NCBI GenBank assembly: GCA_903909905.1
Contig: CAIVXP010000223.1
Location: 1-9,272, forward strand
DNA from: Akkermansiaceae bacterium
GTDB taxonomy: Bacteria; Verrucomicrobiota; Verrucomicrobiia; Verrucomicrobiales; Akkermansiaceae
DNA: 9,272 nucleotides
Reading direction: 5' to 3'
Shown here one piece after another: positions 1-9,272 of the stretch (the first letter of the stretch is position 1; the number at the start of each line of letters is the position of its first letter). The notes under the pieces are model-generated. The model had not been told where the DNA came from and ran no database searches. It saw only the letters and a list, made by a program, of their open reading frames with translations. The position numbers and the translations under genes were made by a program.

Positions 1-2256
1 AAGTTCGATGCCGCGTTCGTTGCGCGCGGTGCTGCGGATCGAGTCGATGAGCTGCAACAAATCACTGGCGGTGGCGCCGCCTTGGTTGACGATGAAATTG
101 CCATGCACATCCGAGACCGCAGCCTTGCCGCGGTGGCTGCCTTTGAGCCCGAGCGTGTCGATGAGCTTGCCGGCGGGCATCTCCTGCGGGTTTTTGAAAG
201 TGCAGCCAGCGGAGGCCATCACCGGTTGGGACGACTTGCGCTTGCAGCGTGATTCGTTCCAGCGCGACTGGATGTTTTCCGATGTGTCGGGTTCGCCAAA
301 GAACACCGCCTGCAGCGCGAAGTTGCGACGCAGCTCGGGCACATTGCGATAGTGAGCGATCACTTCATCGCGCTCACGCGTGCGGATCGTTCCATCTTCG
401 TCGAGGAAGGTCACGCGGCGAACTTGATCAAATGTTTCGATGCCCATCGCGCCGGCATTCATGCGCAGTGCGCCGCCAACATTTCCTGGGATGCCTTCCA
501 TCCATTCAAAGCCACCAATGCCTGCGGCCGCCGCGACGCTGGCAAGTTTCTTGAGCCGCACGCCGGCACCCGCCGTGATCTCGCCGTTCGCGCCGACACT
601 CACTTCGGAAAATGCCCCGCCGCTCGGATGAATCACCGCGCCGCGGATCCCGCCATCTCGCACCAGCAAGTTTGAGCCGCGGCCAACCACGCGCACCGGA
701 ATGCCACGCTCGCGGCAATAAGCGACCATCGCGGCCATGCTTTCGAAATCATGCGGCTCGAGCCAAAACTGCGCCGGTCCGCCGACAAGCAAGGTCGTAT
801 GACGCCCCATCGGCTCGTAAAGTTTGCCATCGATGCCACCGCTCGGCGCGAGCGCCTTGATTTCCTCGAGCGTCTTGAGGTCGCGCGCAATGCGCGTGCC
901 GGCCTCATGCACATTGCCGGCGCCGAGCGTGATGAGCAAATCGCCGGATTGCAGGGCATTGCCAACCACATAATGAGCCTTGTCCAAGCGTGGCAAAAAT
1001 TTTGCAGTCACTTTGCCATGACGCGCCATCGCATCGACGAGCGTCTGGCCCGACACACCCGGGATTGGCGTCTCGGAGGCGGCATAGACATCGCTGATGA
1101 AAACCAGATCGGCCGCCTGCAGGACTTTTCCGAAATCATCGGCGAGCGCTTGCGTGCGCGTGTAGCGATGCGGTTGGAAAAGCACGACAAGCCGTTTCGG
1201 ATTGAGCGAGCCGGCAGTTTGAAGCGTGGCAGCAAGCTCCGACGGATGATGCCCGTAATCATCGACGATGCGGAAATTTGCCGACAGGTAGCGTGTTTCG
1301 AAGCGCCTTTTCGCGCCGGCAAATGCCGCGAGCGCGCGGGCGACCAGGGAGAACTCCGCGCCACAGGCATCGGCCAGTGCGATGGCTGCGAGCGCGTTGA
1401 GGACATTGTGACGTCCAGGGATGCCGAGCTCGATATCGCCGAGCACCTTGCCGCGCTTGGTCACGGTGAAGGCCGATGAGCCACGCAAGTCGCGCACATC
1501 GCTCGCCGTGAAATCGGCATCGGCCCAGCCGTAAGAAATCGTGTTTGCGCGCTTGCTGCAAAGATCACGCGCGACGGGATCCTCAGCGCAATAGACCAAG
1601 GAGCCACGGGTTTGATCCGCCATTTTCGTGAACACCTCGCGGATGTGATCGAGGTCGCGATAGAAATCCAAATGCTCGGCCTCGATGTTGAGAATCACCG
1701 CGTGCTCAGGACGATAGATCGCGAGCGTGCCATCGCTTTCATCGCCCTCGGCGACCATGTATTCGCCGTCCTGCGACCACTTCGCATTGGTGCCGAGGAT
1801 CGGAATTTCCGCGCCGACATAATGGCTCGGTTGCAGGCCCGCCTCGCGCAGGACATGAGCGGTCATCGACGAAGTGGTCGTCTTGCCATGGGTACCCGAG
1901 ACCAAGACTCCCTTGCGCGTGTGCAAAATTGCCGCAAGGCATTCGGCGCGACGCAGCAAGGGAATGCCCACGGCACTCGCGGCGGCGTAGGATGGGTTTT
2001 CCGGGCGAATCGCCGAGGAATAAACCACCAAGTCCGCATCCTTCACCGCCTCGGCTGTATGCGGCGATGAAAACATCAGGCCCTCGCGCTGCATGCGCTC
2101 GGTTTCTGCGGTGGTCACGCGATCGGATCCGCTCACGCGATGACCCATGCCCATGAGCAACAAAGCCAGACCGCTCATGCCCGATCCCGCGACACCGATC
2201 AGGTGCACGCGCAACGGCAGCGAGGGGTTCATCAGGCGTTGACTCAGTTCGTTCAT
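1..2256 (-). CDS. murC-murB: MurC-MurB fusion: UDP-MurNAc--L-alanine ligase / UDP-GlcNAc-enolpyruvate reductase (3' end beyond window)
   Basis: I read this frame by hand from the ATG at 2256 to base 1 and found no stop: 752 codons. Residues about 13-452 are MurC, which joins L-Ala to UDP-MurNAc using ATP. They show the UDP-binding loop LIGVAGSGMSGLA (19-31), the ATP loop GTHGKTTT (121-128), GRHNVLNALAAI, DYGHHPSE (333-340) and QPHRYTRT (361-368). After a short linker, residues about 473-752 are MurB, the FAD/NADPH reductase that makes UDP-MurNAc. They show VVGRGSNLLV (523-532), GIPGNVGGALRMNAGA (588-603), AGCTFKNP (683-690) and a type II-like segment NFIVNQGGATASD. Cys685 lies where E. coli MurB has its proton-donating Ser229. 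The last visible residues, RNERGIEL, resemble MurB C-termini, so only a few residues should be missing. The order MurC then MurB puts two consecutive steps on one chain, with the later step at the N-terminus. The start overlaps the murG stop by 4 bases (ATGA), which implies translational coupling. Confidence 0.95.
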   Translation of the reverse strand, partial: MNELSQRLMNPSLPLRVHLIGVAGSGMSGLALLLMGMGHRVSGSDRVTTAETERMQREGLMFSSPHTAEAVKDADLVVYSSAIRPENPSYAAASAVGIPLLRRAECLAAILHTRKGVLVSGTHGKTTTSSMTAHVLREAGLQPSHYVGAEIPILGTNAKWSQDGEYMVAEGDESDGTLAIYRPEHAVILNIEAEHLDFYRDLDHIREVFTKMADQTRGSLVYCAEDPVARDLCSKRANTISYGWADADFTASDVRDLRGSSAFTVTKRGKVLGDIELGIPGRHNVLNALAAIALADACGAEFSLVARALAAFAGAKRRFETRYLSANFRIVDDYGHHPSELAATLQTAGSLNPKRLVVLFQPHRYTRTQALADDFGKVLQAADLVFISDVYAASETPIPGVSGQTLVDAMARHGKVTAKFLPRLDKAHYVVGNALQSGDLLITLGAGNVHEAGTRIARDLKTLEEIKALAPSGGIDGKLYEPMGRHTTLLVGGPAQFWLEPHDFESMAAMVAYCRERGIPVRVVGRGSNLLVRDGGIRGAVIHPSGGAFSEVSVGANGEITAGAGVRLKKLASVAAAAGIGGFEWMEGIPGNVGGALRMNAGAMGIETFDQVRRVTFLDEDGTIRTRERDEVIAHYRNVPELRRNFALQAVFFGEPDTSENIQSRWNESRCKRKSSQPVMASAGCTFKNPQEMPAGKLIDTLGLKGSHRGKAAVSDVHGNFIVNQGGATASDLLQLIDSIRSTARNERGIEL

Positions 2257-3350
2257 GGATTTGAAAAAGTGGCCTCGATCGCCGCACAAACCCGCTCGGC
2301 GGCATCGGGAATGGCAAGCGAACGCGCGGCAGCGGCCATGCGTTCGGAGATGGCGGGGTCATTCAAAATTGAAAGTGCGAGCGCGGCGAGTTTTCCTTCA
2401 TCGAGGTCGCGCTCTTGCACAAGTTTTGCCGCACCCGCGCGCTCGAAGACCTCGGCATTGCGCGTCTGGTGGTCGTCGGCCGCGTAAGGAAACGGCACGA
2501 GGATCGATGGCCGTCCAGCAATGGAAATCTCGGTGAGACTCGAGGCACCCGAGCGGGAAATGATGAGATCAGCCACCGCATAAGCGGCTGGCATTTGATC
2601 GCAAAACCCCAGCACCCGATGATTGGCGCGCGCGCCGGCAATCTGCGAAACGCGGTCGAAATCCAGCGCGCCGGCGATGTGCAGGACTTGGATGCCCTCA
2701 GGAAACTTCGCCACCGCCCCCGCGCAAAGTTCGTTCAAGCGCCGCGCACCCTGGCTGCCACCGGTCACCAAAATCGTCGTTTTTTGCGGATCCAATCCAA
2801 AGAGCGCCGCCGCCTCACCGCGCGTGGGCCGCGACTTGATCTCCGGTCGCACCGGTGTGCCGGTGAAAACGGTGGCCCGACCGCCGAAAAAACTTTGGGC
2901 CGCATCGAGACCGAGAAACACCTGCGTGCAAAAACGACTGGTCAGGACATTGGCTCGACCCGGACGCGCGTTGGAATCGTGCACGAAAGTTTTGAGGCCC
3001 AGCTTATGGCCGGCATACACCGGCGGCAGTGAGGTGAAGCCACCCATGCCCAGCACCGCATCCGCGCCAAAGCCGCGCAGGATCCCGCGGCATCGACGAA
3101 TCGAACCCCAAAGTTTCCACAAAAATGGCAGCATCCGCAGCGATAAAGTCGCAGGTTTGGCCACCGCCGGCACCGTCTCAAAGCTCAAATGCGGGTACTT
3201 CGCCGAGGCCTCGGCATCGACTTTTTTCTCGGAAATCAACAGCCGCACCTCATGCCCACGCGCGCGCATCGCCTCGGCCACGGCAATACCGGGAAACAAA
3301 TGACCACCCGTGCCACCGCAGGCGATCAGGACTTTGAGGGACTTGGACAC
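2253..3350 (-). CDS. murG: MurG, UDP-GlcNAc--undecaprenyl-pyrophosphoryl-MurNAc-pentapeptide GlcNAc transferase
   Basis: A 365-residue GT-B glycosyltransferase of normal MurG length. It makes lipid II from lipid I at the cytoplasmic face of the inner membrane. Visible motifs are the N-terminal glycine loop GGTGGHLFPG (12-21), MGGFTSLPP (102-110), TGTPVR (163-168), the second glycine loop TGGSQGARRLN (196-206), the donor-binding RSGASSLTEI (266-275) and ADDHQTRNAE (291-300). The usual HEQN acceptor-side motif reads HDSN (124-127) here. The start is GTG at 3350; I chose it because the conserved glycine loop begins within a dozen residues and the family rarely extends further. No clear Shine-Dalgarno precedes it. 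The TGA stop overlaps the murC-murB ATG. The upstream neighbours common in other cell-wall clusters (mraY, ftsW, murD) are absent, so murG probably starts its own transcript. Confidence 0.96.
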   Translation of the reverse strand: MSKSLKVLIACGGTGGHLFPGIAVAEAMRARGHEVRLLISEKKVDAEASAKYPHLSFETVPAVAKPATLSLRMLPFLWKLWGSIRRCRGILRGFGADAVLGMGGFTSLPPVYAGHKLGLKTFVHDSNARPGRANVLTSRFCTQVFLGLDAAQSFFGGRATVFTGTPVRPEIKSRPTRGEAAALFGLDPQKTTILVTGGSQGARRLNELCAGAVAKFPEGIQVLHIAGALDFDRVSQIAGARANHRVLGFCDQMPAAYAVADLIISRSGASSLTEISIAGRPSILVPFPYAADDHQTRNAEVFERAGAAKLVQERDLDEGKLAALALSILNDPAISERMAAAARSLAIPDAAERVCAAIEATFSNP

Positions 3351-3500
3351 AGGAAAAATGCGTAAAAAACCGTGAAAATCCCGATCCGGACGATTCGGGG
3401 TTTTCTTCCCCGACTCCTAAACACTTCTTGATAATACGGCAATGCTCAAAAACAGCGGGACGCCGAAAATTTTGGCATCGCGATCAAACACCCGCCGCGC
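3351..3500 (-). other. murG leader / intergenic gap with a small hairpin and a possible -10 box
   Basis: This 150-base gap separates the DUF2017-like gene from murG. On the minus strand it holds TATTAT (3431-3436), which could be a -10 box, but I see no convincing -35 at 16-18 bases. Downstream lies a 6-bp stem, TCGGGG/CCCCGA, with a 7-base loop (3395-3413). No U tract follows the hairpin directly, so I do not call it a terminator; T-rich patches come only 20-50 bases later. I see no credible small gene here. Confidence 0.3.
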
Positions 3501-3974
3501 CTATCGCATCACATGCTCGAGCATGGCGCTTTGAAGGGCGCAGTAAAATTGCGAGCGCATGAAGGCACCGCGTTTTTCGAGCGGCAGCTTTTCGAAGTCG
3601 ATGCCATCGCTCGGGCCCAAATGATAACGGGCCTCAAGCGCCATGCGAGCTTGATTCAGCGCGCCATACCACCGCTGAGCCTCGCGGGGAATGACCCATA
3701 GGGGCCCCACCCCGCCGGATGCCTCGTGGCACGCGGATTCGATGGTCATTTTCACAAACGCCAACTCCGCTTCGAAGCCTTCCGCAAGCTCCGGCACCAC
3801 CCACTCATTCCAATCGGCCGCCATTTCCCGATCGCCAATCGCGTCGGCCAACCTTGCGGCAAGCCCACGATCGCATGACGCCGCATCGGTGATGATCATG
3901 TAGAGCAAATGCCAATCTGCCTCGCCCTCCGCATCGATCCGTAGACCGCCCATGATCGTTGGAGAAATTTTCAT
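3501..3974 (-). CDS. DUF2017-like protein encoded next to clpS
   Basis: A 157-residue soluble, acidic, mostly helical-looking protein with no signal peptide or membrane segment. The best family match I can suggest is DUF2017. The C-terminal part, RWYGALNQARMALEAR (101-116) followed by a helix ending ALQSAMLEHVM, resembles the WLxALNDxRLxLGTRL and terminal helix pattern of that family. The family is known mainly from Actinobacteria, where it sits directly beside clpS, as here. Its function is unknown. The ATG at 3974 lies inside the clpS stop (ATGA, 4-base overlap), so the two are likely co-translated. A longer in-frame reading up to 4196 exists but overlaps clpS almost entirely, and I reject it. 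The family call rests on remembered motif shape plus gene context, so it is moderate only. Confidence 0.65.
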   Translation of the reverse strand: MKISPTIMGGLRIDAEGEADWHLLYMIITDAASCDRGLAARLADAIGDREMAADWNEWVVPELAEGFEAELAFVKMTIESACHEASGGVGPLWVIPREAQRWYGALNQARMALEARYHLGPSDGIDFEKLPLEKRGAFMRSQFYCALQSAMLEHVMR

Positions 3975-4252
3975 GCCGATTTCTCGATCGTCGCCTTCAA
4001 CTGATGCGCCTGCAATTGCTGGGCGTGCATCTCGGCGCGCTCGCGCTGACCGCTCCACACGACCGAGCGTCCCAGTTGATGAACCTCCATCATAAGCTTC
4101 GCTGCGCGCTTCTCGTCGTAGCCAAAAATTTTCATCAGCACCATGGTCACATAGCCCATGAGGTTCACCGGGTCGTCGTGCACGATGACATTCCACGGCA
4201 CATCGAGCTCGGTGCTTTGGCGCGTCAATGTCAATGTGTCGGAATCCGCCAT
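3971..4252 (-). CDS. clpS: ClpS, ATP-dependent Clp protease adaptor
   Basis: A 93-residue adaptor that delivers N-degron substrates to the Clp unfoldase. The core is recognisable: WNVIVHDDPVNLMGYV (20-35), with the paired acidic residues D26 and D27 that hold the substrate alpha-amino group, then KIFGYDEKRAAKLMMEVH (41-58), in which H58 corresponds to E. coli His66. The HDDPVNLM form and the ending LQAHQLKATIEK resemble the actinobacterial-type ClpS more than the proteobacterial one. I chose the ATG at 4252 because it gives the usual short N-terminal tail and starts 4 bases after the ispG stop. Starts further upstream (to 4342) would lie inside ispG. It is followed by the overlapping DUF2017-like gene. 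No clp protease or unfoldase gene is in the window. Confidence 0.93.
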   Translation of the reverse strand: MADSDTLTLTRQSTELDVPWNVIVHDDPVNLMGYVTMVLMKIFGYDEKRAAKLMMEVHQLGRSVVWSGQRERAEMHAQQLQAHQLKATIEKSA

Positions 4253-4256
4253 CGGC

Positions 4257-6785
<2,529 letters not shown>

Positions 6786-6795
6786 TGCTGGGGGA

Positions 6796-6824
6796 GCTAT
6801 AAGCCAGAAAATCGCCTTCGGCAA
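6796..6824 (-). promoter_or_regulatory. Possible ispG promoter
   Basis: On the minus strand TTGCCG (6824-6819) and TATAGC (6801-6796) are separated by 17 bases. Each matches the sigma-70 consensus at four of six positions. Initiation would fall about 4 bases before the ispG ATG, giving a nearly leaderless message, which fits the absence of a Shine-Dalgarno. This is a weak match read by eye. Confidence 0.25.
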
Positions 6825-6906
6825 CGCCGCCTTGCGGTAGTTGTCAACCGCCTGCGGAACCTGCCGCCGCATTGACACGCGCGGAGGCCGCCGCCATCGT
6901 CCGCGC

Positions 6907-8019
6907 ATGCCGCCCGCAACGTCGCAGCCATCCTCGAATAGGAAGGTTCCGGCATTCACGATCGCCTTGTGCGGTCTCGCGCTGATGGCCATCGCGCAGC
7001 TGCTCGTCGCCGGCATGGCCTTGGCAACGCGCTTCGAGGAATCGCAAAAGGTCAAAATCGTCGAAAAGACTGTGGCAAAACCGGTGGTCGTGCGGGTGCC
7101 CGATGCCACGCTGACCGAGCCGCCGGCCGCAGTGGTGCAGGCCCCCGCCACTCCCCCGCCCGCGCGGCCGATCGCATCCGAGCCCCCACGCCGGCCCGAC
7201 CCTACCCCCGTACGCGAGCCGGAAATCGCCGACCCGCGCGCCGAAAAACTTTTCCGCGAGGCCCGTGAAGCGCGCGTCGCTGGCGACATGGGCAAGGCAA
7301 TCGTTAAGCTCGAAGAGGCCGCCAGCCAATCCCCAGAAAGCCCGAACATTCGCTACGAACTCGGCCTCGTTCACGAACAAATGGGCGTCTACGACACCGC
7401 AACTTCTCATTACCAAAAGATCTTCGAAATGGGCATTTCCCAAGCGGGAAAATACTACGATCTCGCCGCCAAAAAATTGCGCGACGGCTTCGACAAGCCC
7501 GATGCCATGCTCGGCAAACTCTCGCTCGGCCGCGTGCGGATTTTCAAAAATTCGAACTACGGAAATGGCGAGCAAGTGATTCTCACCGTTCCGGTTCAAA
7601 AAGCTCCCACCGAGGAAATCGACATCGCCGAACTCGCGGTCTCGGTCGTGTTTTTCAACCGCAATAGCAGGGGCGAAATCGTGCAACTCGAAGACAACTC
7701 ATGGGTCAAACAGCTCTGGACCACCCTGCCCTTTGATTGGGTCGGCGGCGAAGAATCGCTGCGCATGATCTACACGATCCCCAAGCCCGGCGACGGGGCC
7801 GATCCGCCATTTGGTTCCGTGAGCTACTACGGCCAGACGGTTTCGCTAATCTATAAGGGCGAAACGATGGCCGTGCAGGCCTGGCCGAGTGACCTCTACG
7901 CGCGAATGCCTCGCGGCGGACCGGGCGATGGCGGATCGATGCAGCCGGAATTCCAAGACACGCTGCCGCCCGATTTCAACCCCGACGCCCCCCTCCTGCC
8001 CCCGCTCCCGGAAAATTGA
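6907..8019 (+). CDS. Membrane-anchored, proline-rich TPR-like protein of unknown function
   Basis: A 370-residue protein starting at the ATG at 6907. A short basic tail (NRK at 11-13) precedes one hydrophobic segment (about 15-40), consistent with a signal anchor and an exported remainder. Residues about 60-108 are proline-rich and probably a spacer. Residues about 110-185 (AEKLFREAREARVAGDMGKAI... and IRYELGLVHEQMGVYDTATSHY) look like about two TPR helix-turn-helix units. Residues about 195-330 form a predicted beta-rich domain (GRVRIFKNSNY, LAVSVVFFNRN, PFGSVSYYGQTVSLIYKGE), and the end is again proline-rich. I do not recognise the C-terminal domain. The frame extends back to a TTG at 6841, but that part is low-complexity and overlaps the ispG promoter region. 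A GGAGG at 6883-6887 is too far upstream to act as a normal ribosome site. It is divergent from ispG. Confidence 0.85.
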   Translation: MPPATSQPSSNRKVPAFTIALCGLALMAIAQLLVAGMALATRFEESQKVKIVEKTVAKPVVVRVPDATLTEPPAAVVQAPATPPPARPIASEPPRRPDPTPVREPEIADPRAEKLFREAREARVAGDMGKAIVKLEEAASQSPESPNIRYELGLVHEQMGVYDTATSHYQKIFEMGISQAGKYYDLAAKKLRDGFDKPDAMLGKLSLGRVRIFKNSNYGNGEQVILTVPVQKAPTEEIDIAELAVSVVFFNRNSRGEIVQLEDNSWVKQLWTTLPFDWVGGEESLRMIYTIPKPGDGADPPFGSVSYYGQTVSLIYKGETMAVQAWPSDLYARMPRGGPGDGGSMQPEFQDTLPPDFNPDAPLLPPLPEN

Positions 8020-8114
8020 GACGAGAAACAACCCCACCCTTTACAAGCCGCGGATTCCCTGCCACACACCGCCCAATTTAGCCGCCAACGCAAGGCCGCC
8101 CACCCGCACCCACC
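8020..8114 (+). other. Short gap between the TPR-like gene and carB
   Basis: 95 bases rich in C and A. I see no hairpin with a U tract, no convincing promoter and no Shine-Dalgarno before carB. Read-through from the upstream gene into carB is possible. Confidence 0.4.

Positions 8115-9272
<1,158 letters not shown>

Noticed and set aside
751..1479. Plus-strand 242-codon open frame
   Set aside because: It is antisense to MurC-MurB, which has clear family motifs throughout; the open frame is a GC-rich shadow.
3395..3413. Rho-independent terminator after the DUF2017-like gene
   Set aside because: The stem is only 6 bp and no U tract follows directly on either strand.
3501..4196. 231-codon version of the DUF2017-like gene
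   Set aside because: The first 74 codons overlap clpS in another frame, and the internal ATG at 3974 makes the usual 4-base operon overlap.
6786..7349. N-terminal extension of the ispG frame by 188 codons
   Set aside because: It is the reverse-strand shadow of the TPR-like gene, has no similarity to IspG, and the family N-terminus fits the ATG at 6785.

Overview
The window looks like a piece of a Verrucomicrobia-type chromosome. This is inferred from gene content, not from any search. Hand-counted GC is about 60% in ordinary coding stretches. There is a MurC-MurB fusion (a fused MurB/MurC enzyme is, as I recall, known from Verrucomicrobium spinosum), and the IspG is the long A-A*-B type found in Chlamydiae, Bacteroidetes and plants as well as Verrucomicrobia. 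Almost all of the window is core metabolism, and it carries one striking insertion.

Minus strand, right to left. An operon-like run starts at 6785: ispG (isoprenoid biosynthesis, MEP pathway), then clpS (N-end-rule adaptor) 4 bases later, then a DUF2017-like gene that overlaps clpS by 4 bases. A 150-base gap follows. Next come murG and a murC-murB fusion, again joined by a 4-base ATGA overlap. The fusion runs off the left edge only a few residues before its expected C-terminus. MurC, MurB and MurG all act in the cytoplasmic and inner-membrane steps of peptidoglycan precursor synthesis.

Plus strand. Divergent from ispG, across about 121 bases, is a gene for a membrane-anchored, proline-rich protein with a TPR-like segment. 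After a 95-base gap comes carB, the carbamoyl-phosphate synthase large subunit, cut by the right edge after 386 codons.

The main discovery is inside ispG. A complete-looking REP-associated tyrosine transposase (RAYT; HUH/Y1 family) is bounded by perfect 29-bp inverted repeats, each made of a GTGG tetranucleotide plus a REP-type hairpin. It sits exactly at the boundary between the IspG TIM barrel and the A* domain. The transposase is on the same strand and in the same frame as ispG, has no ATG or GTG start in its N-terminal leader and no stop, and the end repeats are free of stop codons in all six frames. The result is one open 842-codon frame that reads IspG(A)-RAYT-IspG(A*-B) with all IspG iron-sulfur ligands preserved. 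The essential host enzyme and the mobile element therefore appear to share one polypeptide.
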